Source: an uncultured Clostridia bacterium
GTDB lineage: Bacteria > Bacillota > Clostridia > TANB77 > CAG-508
Length of the DNA: 35,102 nt
Direction of reading: 5' to 3'
Assembly (NCBI GenBank): GCA_947631185.1
Contig: CANRKJ010000026.1
Location: 1 to 35,102, forward strand
Numbering within the stretch: position 1 is the first letter of the stretch; every line of letters begins with the position of its first letter. The notes beneath the pieces were generated by a model. It did not search any database, had not been told where the DNA came from, and worked only from the letters and a program-made list of their open reading frames with translations. A program made the translations under genes and the position numbers. Of this stretch, positions 6,495 through 13,119 are shown one piece after another.

Positions 6495-7832
6495 ATGTTA
6501 AATAAAATTGAGCAGATTTATAATAAAAATGTATTTGATAAAAAAGAAATTGATACAAACGATTTTTGGATTTTAAGAGATAATCCCGTTACTAAAGAGG
6601 GTATTTTTTCTTATATGGGTTATCAAATAAGCCCTGATATACAGGGAGATAAAATTTATAAAGTATTTAGACCCTTGAGTGAAGTTGCAAGCCCCGAAGC
6701 GTTGGAAAGTTTGAAACAAATACCTTTTATAAACGAACATACTATGCTTGGTGCTTCTCAGGGCTTTGCTAAACCCGAAGAAATTGGCGTTGAAGGTGTA
6801 ACAGGCACGAACCCTAAAATTGATGATGAAAATAAGACGGTAACAGTTGATTTAAAAATCTTTAGCGAAAAATTAAAAAAATTAATTGAAGCCGGCAAAA
6901 AAGAACTTTCACTAGGTTATAAATGTGATTATGAGCCTGTTAATAATCCTAATTATGATTTTATTCAAAAAAATATCCGTTATAATCATTTAGCTTTAGT
7001 TGATGAAGGCAGAATGGGTCACGATATATGCGTAATGGATAAACAAATTGTATACGATAAATTAAATATAAAGGAGTATCAAATTATGGAAAAAAAAGGC
7101 GTTGATAAACGCGAATTAATCAAAGAAATTATGGCGATTGCTTCTAAGCCCGATACCGATTTTAAGGGCGGGGAATCAGAAAAAGAAGACACAATCGCTA
7201 AAAAGTTAGAAGCTATAGCTTATAACCCTTCTGAAACTGGCGCAAATGATGAAGAAAATGAGCTTGAAATTAAAGAAGGCGTAAAAAAACCGGAAGAAAC
7301 CGACGTTGAAATCAAAAAAGATGATGTTCTTGATGAAGACTTACCAAAAGAAGAAACTATCGTTGAAGAAAAAGTTGAAGACGCTGACGTAGATAAACGC
7401 GAATTAATCGACGAAATCGGAGGCATTTTAAAAGATAAAATTGATGAAGAATTATGGCGTACCGTTATCGGTAAAATTGAAAAATTAGCTTATAATAATT
7501 CTGAGGCAGGTGCGAATGATTGTAATAAAACTGTTGATGATTGTAAACAAGCTATGGACAGTGCTATTAGTATGGATAAAGCAATTAAATATATTGCAGA
7601 GCGTGACGACTTAGTAAACCGCGTTAAAAAAGTTATTGGCGATAATGTTAATTATAAAAAAATGACTATAAACGAAGTGGTTAAATACGCCTGCGATAAA
7701 TTAGACATCAAAAATTCGCTTGATTGCTTAAATGGTTATTTGAAAGCAAAAACACCTGTTAAAGCGGTAGTATGCGATAATTTAGATGTAAATTATAGAA
7801 ACTCAAACGTATTAAATGATTATTTAAAATAA
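6495..7832 (+). CDS. DUF2213-type prohead protease fused to scaffold
   Basis: The protein has 445 residues. The first ~190 resemble DUF2213 phage proteins: a Tyr-rich start (GIFSYMGYQISPD), the segment VFRPLSEVASPEALESLKQIPFINEHT in pieces near 57-83 with a His, a Gly-rich stretch, then KKELSLGYKCDYEPV and RYNHLALVDEGRMG. I read this as the capsid maturation protease. The remainder is acidic and Lys-rich with heptad-like stretches, fitting an internal scaffold. Two copies of a unit (VDKRELI-[KD]-EI ... AYN-SE-GAND) show an internal duplication. A strong ribosome site lies inside the gene, giving a nested scaffold start (separate entry). The cement and capsid genes follow, the normal order. 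Confidence 0.82.
   Translation: MLNKIEQIYNKNVFDKKEIDTNDFWILRDNPVTKEGIFSYMGYQISPDIQGDKIYKVFRPLSEVASPEALESLKQIPFINEHTMLGASQGFAKPEEIGVEGVTGTNPKIDDENKTVTVDLKIFSEKLKKLIEAGKKELSLGYKCDYEPVNNPNYDFIQKNIRYNHLALVDEGRMGHDICVMDKQIVYDKLNIKEYQIMEKKGVDKRELIKEIMAIASKPDTDFKGGESEKEDTIAKKLEAIAYNPSETGANDEENELEIKEGVKKPEETDVEIKKDDVLDEDLPKEETIVEEKVEDADVDKRELIDEIGGILKDKIDEELWRTVIGKIEKLAYNNSEAGANDCNKTVDDCKQAMDSAISMDKAIKYIAERDDLVNRVKKVIGDNVNYKKMTINEVVKYACDKLDIKNSLDCLNGYLKAKTPVKAVVCDNLDVNYRNSNVLNDYLK
7086..7832 (+). CDS. Nested scaffold protein (internal in-frame start)
   Basis: An AAGGAG site at 7071-7076 is followed after 9 nt by ATG 7086, in frame with the protease gene (codon 198). Initiation here gives a 248-residue acidic protein without the protease domain. 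This matches the known arrangement in which a scaffold is translated from inside the protease gene, as for lambda C/Nu3. The product contains the duplicated unit: VDKRELIKEI with AYNPSETGANDEE, and VDKRELIDEI with AYNNSEAGANDCN. A protein of this kind is expected to be made in excess, fill the prohead and be removed by the protease. The internal start is inferred; only the SD and the domain boundary are seen. Confidence 0.7.
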   Translation: MEKKGVDKRELIKEIMAIASKPDTDFKGGESEKEDTIAKKLEAIAYNPSETGANDEENELEIKEGVKKPEETDVEIKKDDVLDEDLPKEETIVEEKVEDADVDKRELIDEIGGILKDKIDEELWRTVIGKIEKLAYNNSEAGANDCNKTVDDCKQAMDSAISMDKAIKYIAERDDLVNRVKKVIGDNVNYKKMTINEVVKYACDKLDIKNSLDCLNGYLKAKTPVKAVVCDNLDVNYRNSNVLNDYLK

Positions 7833-7853
7833 ATTATATAGGAGATAAAAAAA

Positions 7854-8669
7854 ATGGTTCAAACACAAGTAAACACCAAGTTAGCAATTGGCGTTGAAGG
7901 TGATTACGCTGACGACAGCCCTAGACGTGAAGCTGGTTTTATAGTCCAAGGCTTTACCTCAGGCGGTTCACAAGCACAAGGTTCAATCCAAATTGCCACT
8001 AATCCGAGCGCAAATTGCGCTGTAACTGTGGGTTCGGTTGTTTTCACTTTATCAACCGAGGCAGAAAGTTCAAGCGGTACAGTTGTAAAAATCGGTGAGG
8101 CTGATACAAATACAGCGTCAGAATTAAACACCGCTATAAATGCGCAGTTAGGAGAAACTTTAACTGCTTCGGTTGTAGGTAATATAATTACTGTAAAAGC
8201 TAATCAAGTAGGATATGAAGGCAATTATATTACGCTTGCCACATCTGACAGCGCGAATATAACAATAACTGCTATGTCAGGCGGTGAAGCCGGTCAAACT
8301 TTCCCCGCTACTGTAGGCAGGGTATTTTCTTATACAGGTACTGAAAATGTTGTACAGGTCGGCGGTGAAAATTTCGCAGGTATATTAGTTAATCCGAAAG
8401 AATATGCATTATATAACGGATTAAACCCAACCTTGCAATTACCTGATGGAGTTACAGGGGGCATTTGCTCATTCGGACATATATTTGTACGCTCTTTAAC
8501 AGCTTTTGCACCTAACTATTTAGCGTCATACGATAAAAATACAGGCGCAATTTATGCTTACTCACCAGAAACAGAAGCGCCAAACTCATCTGAACAAATT
8601 GCAAACGCTAAATTTGTTTTAAGTTCAGGCGAAGCAGGGCAAATCGGAATATTAGAATTAGGCGCATAA
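7854..8669 (+). CDS. Capsid cement/decoration protein
   Basis: The protein has 271 residues with a strong SD (AGGAG) before the ATG. The N-terminus (AIGVEGDYADDSPRREAGFIV, in part) matches the start of structural cement proteins, which begin with a Gly-Glu-Phe/Tyr and a DSPRR-like segment. The C-terminus ends in IGILELGA, also typical. The middle part, about 40-145, is a Thr/Val/Ala-rich beta domain (VGSVVFTLSTEAES... NIITVKANQVGYEGNYITL) that looks like an inserted or expanded surface domain. It lies directly upstream of the major capsid gene, 21 bp apart, the usual position of the protein that clamps capsomers. Confidence 0.8.
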   Translation: MVQTQVNTKLAIGVEGDYADDSPRREAGFIVQGFTSGGSQAQGSIQIATNPSANCAVTVGSVVFTLSTEAESSSGTVVKIGEADTNTASELNTAINAQLGETLTASVVGNIITVKANQVGYEGNYITLATSDSANITITAMSGGEAGQTFPATVGRVFSYTGTENVVQVGGENFAGILVNPKEYALYNGLNPTLQLPDGVTGGICSFGHIFVRSLTAFAPNYLASYDKNTGAIYAYSPETEAPNSSEQIANAKFVLSSGEAGQIGILELGA

Positions 8670-8690
8670 TACAGAAAGGAATAAAATAAA

Positions 8691-9743
8691 ATGAAACAAT
8701 ATTCAACAGAAAAATTGTATCTTACGCCTAAACAAGTTAAAGCATTTGATACAAAAAAATATACAAATTTAAAAATGTCTGATTTAAACACTTTAGGCGT
8801 TGCAATGGACGCACAAGTTTCATTGCAAACAGTGCCTTCAATCACTTCACCCGTACAATTTTTTCAATACTGGGTATCAAAAGCGGTTGAAGTAGCTACT
8901 GCTTCAAGGACTATTGATAAAATCGCAGGGCGTACTATTGCTGGGGCTTTTGAGGATGAAGAAATTGTCGTACCGTATATTGAATTAACAGGCTCAGCAA
9001 GACCTTATACCGATACGGCAAATATTCCCTTGGCTTCTTATAACCCTAATTTTTTAGCAAGAACAATTATAAGAATGGAAGAAGGTCTTGAAGTGGGCTA
9101 TCTTGAAAGCCTTAGAGCGTCAAGAATGCAAAGGGACGACCACGAATTAAAAGCAAGAGCCGTTGCAGAATCTTTAGCAATATCCGCTAATGATATCGGC
9201 TTTTTTGGCTTTGCAAACGGTCAAAATCAAACATTCGGATTTTTAAATGACCCTAATTTACCCGCCTATAGAACAGTTGCTCAAAACGCAGGTCAAAACT
9301 CTACTTCTTGGACTAATAAGACATTTAATGAAATTACGGCAGATATTATAACAGCTGTATCTCAATTAACAGTTCAATTGGGAGGCAGATTTAACCCCGC
9401 TGTAGACGCATTTAAACTTGTATTGTCTTTGGCTTCATACCAATTTTTAAATACTTTAAATGAGTTAGGCACTCAATCAGTTTTGGAATGGTTAACTAAA
9501 ACCTACAAAGTTGAAATCATACCCGCTCCTGAGCTTGACGGAGCTAACGGAGGACAGAATGTATTTTATTTAATGCTGGATGAATTCAACGGCTCAAGAG
9601 TTATTGACCAGTACGTCCCCGAAGTATTAAGACTTATCGGTATGGAAAAGAAAGCTAAAGTAACCGTTGAATCTTATGCCAATGCTACGGCGGGTATTAT
9701 TGTACAACAACCCGTTGGTGTTGTTAGATATTCAGGTATTTAA
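8691..9743 (+). CDS. Major capsid protein (HK97 fold, DUF2184-like)
   Basis: The protein has 350 residues, preceded by a strong SD (AAAGGA). It resembles the DUF2184-type major capsid proteins: a mobile N-terminal arm, VQFFQYWVSKAVEVATA, EDEEIVVPYIELTGSARPYTD for the E-loop region, and FGFLNDPNLP in the middle. The C-terminal half has the P-domain/A-domain pattern with QFLNTLNELGTQSVLEWL and a GIIVQQPVGV ending. No separate delta domain is evident, which fits a separately translated scaffold. A hairpin just downstream may trim or stabilise this abundant message. Confidence 0.9.
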   Translation: MKQYSTEKLYLTPKQVKAFDTKKYTNLKMSDLNTLGVAMDAQVSLQTVPSITSPVQFFQYWVSKAVEVATASRTIDKIAGRTIAGAFEDEEIVVPYIELTGSARPYTDTANIPLASYNPNFLARTIIRMEEGLEVGYLESLRASRMQRDDHELKARAVAESLAISANDIGFFGFANGQNQTFGFLNDPNLPAYRTVAQNAGQNSTSWTNKTFNEITADIITAVSQLTVQLGGRFNPAVDAFKLVLSLASYQFLNTLNELGTQSVLEWLTKTYKVEIIPAPELDGANGGQNVFYLMLDEFNGSRVIDQYVPEVLRLIGMEKKAKVTVESYANATAGIIVQQPVGVVRYSGI

Positions 9744-9777
9744 TCTTTTGGCACTCTGACTTACTCCCTATTCAAAG

Positions 9778-9805
9778 TATAGAAGGGCTTTATTGCCCTT
9801 CTATA
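9778..9805. terminator. Hairpin after the capsid gene (terminator-like, no U-tract)
   Basis: TATAGAAGGGC and GCCCTTCTATA form a perfect 11-bp stem with a 6-nt loop. It is followed by GGGGGTTTA, not by a U-run on either strand, so a full intrinsic terminator is doubtful. A role in 3'-end protection or partial termination after the major capsid gene is plausible. Confidence 0.6.
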
Positions 9806-9828
9806 TGGGGGTTTATAAGGAATTAAAT

Positions 9829-10077
9829 ATGTATAAAATAATATCAAATTTAGAAAATAATATATTAAGTGATATACTGATAAAAAAAGGCGTTAACTAT
9901 TTTTCAAAAGAAATAGTTGCAAATCTGCTTCAAGAGCCAGTTTTTCAATCGTTTTTAAAACGCGGTTTTGTAATTGTTGAAGATTTAAAAATTAAAGCTG
10001 ATAAAAAACAAGAAAATATTCAGCTGAATAAATCGAAATCAAATAAAAATAAATCGAAATCAAATAAAAATAAATAG
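9829..10077 (+). CDS. Small protein after the capsid gene, with repeated Lys/Ser/Asn tail
   Basis: An 82-residue protein starts at ATG 9829 with AAGGA 7 nt upstream; earlier TTG/ATG codons lie in or next to the hairpin and are less likely. The body (about 1-60) has PVFQSFLKRGFVIVE near its end, which resembles PCFKEHCERGYISYY in the next gene, so the two are probably distant paralogs. The tail is KSKSNKNKSKSNKNK, made by an exact 21-bp tandem duplication. Small proteins of this kind are common between the capsid and neck genes of myophages, with unknown function. Confidence 0.7.
   Translation: MYKIISNLENNILSDILIKKGVNYFSKEIVANLLQEPVFQSFLKRGFVIVEDLKIKADKKQENIQLNKSKSNKNKSKSNKNK
10030..10071. 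repeat. 21-bp tandem duplication in coding sequence
   Basis: Two exact, adjacent 21-bp units (10030-10050 and 10051-10071) encode the repeated Lys/Ser/Asn tail of the preceding gene. A third partial unit leads into the stop codon. It keeps the frame and looks like a recent slippage or duplication. Confidence 0.9.
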
Positions 10078-10085
10078 GGGGTAAA

Positions 10086-10454
10086 ATGTATATATTATCA
10101 AGATTAGCCAATGACCAAGTTTATATAAAATATAAAAAGGGATATGGCAATAAAAATATAGTTGAAAAAGAAATTTTAATAAAAGGCAAAGCGGATATTA
10201 CAACGCGTCAATTAATTACTCCTATGGGTGTATTGACAAAAGTAAGCGATGATGATTTTGAAATTTTAAAAGAAAATCCTTGTTTTAAAGAGCATTGCGA
10301 AAGAGGATATATTTCTTATTATAAAATTAAACCTGATATCGAAAAAAGTGCACAAAAATTAAATAAAGATGAAAGCGCACCTCTTGACAATGAAAAAATT
10401 GAAAAATTAGCAAAAAAAAGAAACAAGAAAGCTCCGAATATAAATGCTGAATAA
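10086..10454 (+). CDS. Hypothetical small structural protein
   Basis: The protein has 122 residues and a GGGGG-type ribosome site upstream. The central part VSDDDFEILKENPCFKEHCERGYISYY (about 57-83, quoted in part) resembles short proteins found after capsid genes in other phages, where a 'D-D/E-x-L-x-x-x-P-x-F' helix is followed by an RGY/RGF strand. The C-terminal 35 residues are highly charged (Lys/Glu/Asn) and probably disordered. It is related to the gene before it. I cannot assign a function; a head-completion or accessory role is guessed from its place. Confidence 0.7.
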   Translation: MYILSRLANDQVYIKYKKGYGNKNIVEKEILIKGKADITTRQLITPMGVLTKVSDDDFEILKENPCFKEHCERGYISYYKIKPDIEKSAQKLNKDESAPLDNEKIEKLAKKRNKKAPNINAE

Positions 10455-10881
10455 TTGCAATAATTGTAATAATAATGTAGTTGTAAATATAGACAAGTTT
10501 ATTGCTCAATTCCCTGAGTTTAATGATGATGTTTATAATTCTTTAATTCCAGTTTACCTAAAAAGAGCGCTTACTTTTTGTAGCGCCTGCAATTTTGGAA
10601 GACTAAAAAATTATAAAAGGATTCTTGCAATATATCTACTTACCGCACATTTATTGACGCTTAGTAATCAAACCAATAATAACGGCAATTCAGGACAAGG
10701 GGGCATAGTAGGCAGTGCCAGTGTGGGAGATGTTTCAATTTCGTATGTGCAAATACCTAACCTTGATAAATTTGATTATTGGCTAAGTCTTACGCCGTAC
10801 GGATTACAATTGATAGCGCTTTTAGAAATTCTTTCATCTGTACCGTTTTATATCGGCGGGAGTTACGAGAGAGTATTATAA
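10444..10881 (+). CDS. Head-tail connector/adaptor (DUF4054-like)
   Basis: The protein has 145 residues. It fits the DUF4054 pattern: FIAQFPEFNDDVYNSLIPVYLKRAL near the N-terminus, AIYLLTAHLLTL in the middle, then a Gly/Ser-rich loop with SASVGDVSISYVQIP, and a C-terminal YWLSLTPYGLQL. Such proteins form the ring below the portal in myophages such as AP22- and E217-like phages. The unusual N-terminus is Asn/Cys rich (NNCNNCNNN). The start overlaps the end of the preceding gene by 11 bp. The stop lies just before a hairpin that works as a terminator on the other strand. Confidence 0.85.
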   Translation: MLNNCNNCNNNVVVNIDKFIAQFPEFNDDVYNSLIPVYLKRALTFCSACNFGRLKNYKRILAIYLLTAHLLTLSNQTNNNGNSGQGGIVGSASVGDVSISYVQIPNLDKFDYWLSLTPYGLQLIALLEILSSVPFYIGGSYERVL

Positions 10882-10882
10882 T

Positions 10883-10906
10883 AAAAAACCGCTTTTACAA
10901 GCGGTT
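10883..10906 (-). terminator. Intrinsic terminator acting on the minus strand
   Basis: AACCGCTT and AAGCGGTT form an 8-bp stem with a 4-nt loop (10887-10906). Read on the minus strand the stem is followed by six Ts (10888-10883). On the plus strand there is no T-tract. It therefore fits the end of the minus-strand transcript that begins near 12370, about 1.5 kb away. Confidence 0.7.
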
Positions 10907-10963
10907 GGGATATACTTCGAACAAAAAGTATTATAATTATATCATTATTTCATACATTTGTAA

Positions 10964-11539
10964 ATGAAAAAAATAATTAAAGGTCAAAAGTTAGAAGATT
11001 TTATAAAACGATTAAAACCCTTTAGCGTGCAAGCGGGGTTTTTTGAAAATTCTACATATAATAGTGGTTTACCTGTTGCAAAAGTTGCTAAATGGCAAAA
11101 TGAAGGTTACACAGTTAACGTGACTGAAAAAATGAGAAAATTTTTTTTAGCAAAGGGCGCACCGCTTAAAAAAAGCACAACACAAATTGTAGTACCTGCC
11201 CGTAATTTTATGACCCGTGCGCGAGGTAAAGTAAGAAGTGCAGAGGGAATGAATGTTATAAATAAATTAATGCTTGCCGTAGTAAATGGTTCTATGACAA
11301 TTGAGCAGATGTGCGAACAGTTGGGACTATATGGGCAAGGCCTTATACAAGGCGAAATAAGAAACACAACAAACCCGCCTTTATCTGATTTAACAATTCA
11401 ATGGCGCGCACAGCAATATGCTAGCAAAGCTAAAAAAAATAAAAATACAGGGGTTACCTCTGCTAACCGTGACCCGCTTAGAGATACGGGTACAATGCTT
11501 GCAAGTGTAAGCTATAAGGTAAATAAAAATGGTTCTTAA
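10964..11539 (+). CDS. Tail completion/neck protein (minor structural)
   Basis: The protein has 191 residues. The pattern AGFFENSTYNSGLPVAKVAKWQNEG (in part, about 24-48), then VPARNFMTRA, a central helix EQMCEQLGLYGQGLIQGEI, NPPLSDLTIQWR and a final DPLRDTGTMLASVSYKV is the one I know from phage neck or tail-completion proteins of gp10/morphogenesis type (the 'PPRPF' and 'L.DTG.M..SVSY' motifs). It sits between the adaptor and the next neck gene. No clear SD precedes the ATG. It is transcribed on the plus strand, while the minus-strand unit runs antisense through it. Confidence 0.75.
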   Translation: MKKIIKGQKLEDFIKRLKPFSVQAGFFENSTYNSGLPVAKVAKWQNEGYTVNVTEKMRKFFLAKGAPLKKSTTQIVVPARNFMTRARGKVRSAEGMNVINKLMLAVVNGSMTIEQMCEQLGLYGQGLIQGEIRNTTNPPLSDLTIQWRAQQYASKAKKNKNTGVTSANRDPLRDTGTMLASVSYKVNKNGS

Positions 11540-11897
11540 TTTATTGCCTATCGCAATGAAAGCAACAAATATTTTAGGTTGCAATAAAAAAATCTTATAT
11601 TATCAATATAACGGCACAACAACCGATTCAATGGGGCGCGATATTCCCGATTATTTAGACCCGATTACATTATGGGCGAGTGTTCAAGCTGTTTCCAATA
11701 AAACTTATCAGGAACTTGGACTAGATTTAAATAAAAATTATAAAACAATATGGGCTGAACATCCGTTGTTTTCAATAGCTGAAAGAAAACAGCCCGATAA
11801 AATATTATACGATAACTTAACATTTCAAATCGTTGAGAATCGTAAATGGTCAGAAACCAACGGATATACAAGAGCGCTAATTATTCAAATAAAATAA
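11529..11897 (+). CDS. Collar/head-tail joining protein
   Basis: The protein has 122 residues and overlaps the preceding gene by 11 bp. The pattern KILYYQYNGTTTDSMGRDIP, then LWASVQAVSNKTYQELGLDLNKNYKTIW, is typical of small collar proteins in contractile phages with DUF4054 and DUF3383 proteins ('ASVQ.V....Y..LGLD..K.Y'). It ends in a beta-strand-rich part that would form the ring barrel. The function is inferred from this pattern and from its place between adaptor and tail terminator. Its last 21 bp overlap the 3' end of a minus-strand gene. Confidence 0.7.
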   Translation: MVLNLLPIAMKATNILGCNKKILYYQYNGTTTDSMGRDIPDYLDPITLWASVQAVSNKTYQELGLDLNKNYKTIWAEHPLFSIAERKQPDKILYDNLTFQIVENRKWSETNGYTRALIIQIK

Positions 11898-12035
11898 GAG
11901 CGAATCTAAATTAATTTTATTCAAACGCACTTTTTCAATGAAACATTTTTCTTTTAAAGTGACGCGCATTGTTTTATTTTTAGGGTCTAAAGATTTTGGA
12001 CGCCCCGCATTTAATCTTTTACCGCCTTTAGACAA
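11877..12035 (-). CDS. Small DNA-binding-like protein with GGKR-AGRPK start (minus-strand unit)
   Basis: A 52-residue gene starts with TTG at 12035 on the minus strand, 6 nt after a very strong SD (GGGAGGAG), and stops at 11877. The start overlaps the stop of the other minus-strand gene by 8 bp, so the two are coupled. The product begins MSKGGKRLNAGRPKS, followed by a Thr-Met-Arg-Val-Thr strand and a Lys/Leu-rich helix. GGxRxGAGRPK is a well-known start of small phage and mobile-element proteins that bind DNA; the strand plus helix recalls a short ribbon-helix-helix. A regulator role is inferred. It lies antisense to late neck genes and would be expressed early from the duplicated promoter. 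Confidence 0.72.
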   Translation of the reverse strand: MSKGGKRLNAGRPKSLDPKNKTMRVTLKEKCFIEKVRLNKINLDSLLFYLNN

Positions 12036-12342
12036 ATTGTACTCCTCCCTTAAATAAAGCCAGTTTATTTTGTCCTTCGTTTAATTCAAAATCAGGCCTA
12101 TTGATTTTTATAAGATTTAAAACATTGATTAAATCGTGTAAACATTTGGTTTCTCTTTCAATAGCTTTAAAAGAGCCTATACTATTTGCAAAATAAGTAG
12201 CTTTGTTGAATTTTTCCTGCAAATAATCAATATAATCTTTTAAATCTTCTTTTTGCATTTTACAAATCGCAACCGGAAAAATATATTTGCCGTTACCGTC
12301 TGTAAATTTTAATTTTAATTCGTTAAATCTTTCTTTTTTCAT
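12028..12342 (-). CDS. Hypothetical protein, first gene of the minus-strand unit
   Basis: The protein has 104 residues from ATG 12342, chosen because AAGAGG lies 7 nt upstream; the longer frame from 12363 would read through this site. The product is Lys-rich and helical (KEDLKDYIDYLQEKFNKAT, ETKCLHDLINVLNLIK) and matches no family I know. It is the only long minus-strand gene in the genome. Its 5' region, from the -35 box to the first codons, closely matches that of the early gene at 30709, so it should be made early. The coupled second gene looks DNA-binding. It may be a regulator, an anti-defence protein or a superinfection-related moron; nothing in the sequence decides this. Confidence 0.75.
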   Translation of the reverse strand: MKKERFNELKLKFTDGNGKYIFPVAICKMQKEDLKDYIDYLQEKFNKATYFANSIGSFKAIERETKCLHDLINVLNLIKINRPDFELNEGQNKLALFKGGVQFV

Positions 12343-12373
12343 TTTAATACCTCTTAATTTCATTCACATTAAT

Positions 12374-12401
12374 ATAATAACACATATTTATATTTTTGCA
12401 A
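12374..12401 (-). promoter_or_regulatory. Sigma70-like promoter of the minus-strand unit (copy of an early promoter)
   Basis: On the minus strand: TTGCAA (12401-12396), 16 nt, TATTAT (12379-12374). The early promoter at 30650-30677 is TTGCAA, 16 nt, TATAAT. The match continues around both boxes (GTGTTAT) and through the leader GAAATTAAGAGGTATTAAAATGAA in pieces, down to the start codon, so the two regions are duplicates. Confidence 0.8.
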
Positions 12402-12470
12402 CATAATTCAAAAAAAATAATACGAAAGTATTACAAAACTTTACAATAATGTATACAAATAGAAACATAA

Positions 12471-13004
12471 ATGCAATATCTTAAGTTTAAAACACAAAAC
12501 CAAATATATGCGGATTTTATAAATTTAATAAAAACGGGGTTTAATGAGCTTCAAATATTTGATTGGGATGTAAAGCAATTATATTCGCCTTTTCAGACAG
12601 AGCAATTAAAACCGACGGTGTTTTTGACTATTGTTTCAAATATAGATTATGGCGCACAGTATATGGATTACAAAACGCGCATATCTAAACAAAAAAAAGA
12701 ATTAACAATACGCTTCTCTGCGACCCGTGACGAGCAATTTAATGATACGGTGAACACTTATAACCCAGTTGATATTTTAACCGCTTTAAATGACTTTGTG
12801 CGCTCGGCTATTGGAATTAATTCATTGAGTAGTATGGGGTATGCTCAATATAAAAGCCAAGTGTTTAATATTGAAAATTATATTGATGATGATGAAGATT
12901 TTAAAACATTGCCCTCATTTAATTGCACATATCTATATACAAACGAATTTAATTATCCTTATAAAAAATTAGATAGTTTCGATTGTAAAATATACAAAGT
13001 TTAA
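12471..13004 (+). CDS. Tail terminator/neck protein (LIC_12616-like)
   Basis: The protein has 177 residues. Pattern: an N-terminal helix, FDWDVKQLYSPFQTEQLKPTVFLTIVSN, a basic strand KKELTIRFSATRD, VDILTALNDFVRS, and IENYIDDDEDFKTLPSFNCTYLYTNEF near the C-terminus. This matches proteins of the LIC_12616 kind that lie just before the sheath gene and act as tail terminator or gateway ring. It follows the minus-strand unit, and so must be transcribed by late readthrough from upstream or by a local promoter that I cannot see in 12402-12470. SD upstream is weak. Confidence 0.7.
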   Translation: MQYLKFKTQNQIYADFINLIKTGFNELQIFDWDVKQLYSPFQTEQLKPTVFLTIVSNIDYGAQYMDYKTRISKQKKELTIRFSATRDEQFNDTVNTYNPVDILTALNDFVRSAIGINSLSSMGYAQYKSQVFNIENYIDDDEDFKTLPSFNCTYLYTNEFNYPYKKLDSFDCKIYKV

Positions 13005-13025
13005 AAATAAAATATACATTTTACG

Positions 13026-13067
13026 TATAATTTAAACACTAAATAATACATTTAGGTATTATTTTTT
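13026..13067 (+). terminator. AT-rich hairpin with U-tract before the sheath gene
   Basis: AAATAATAC (13041-13049) and GTATTATTT (13056-13064) form a 9-bp AT-rich stem with a 6-nt loop, followed by further Ts to 13067. It is a weak intrinsic terminator or attenuator candidate. A TATAAT hexamer at 13026-13031 just upstream might be a -10 box, but no good -35 is seen. Confidence 0.45.
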
Positions 13068-13119
13068 AAAAAATAAACAAAAAATTTGATTTTAATTACA
13101 CAATATAGGAGTTTTTTAT

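Noticed and set aside
10779-10967. 62-codon frame across the adaptor gene end and the gap
   Set aside because: It mostly overlaps the DUF4054-like gene and crosses the terminator hairpin; no ribosome site.
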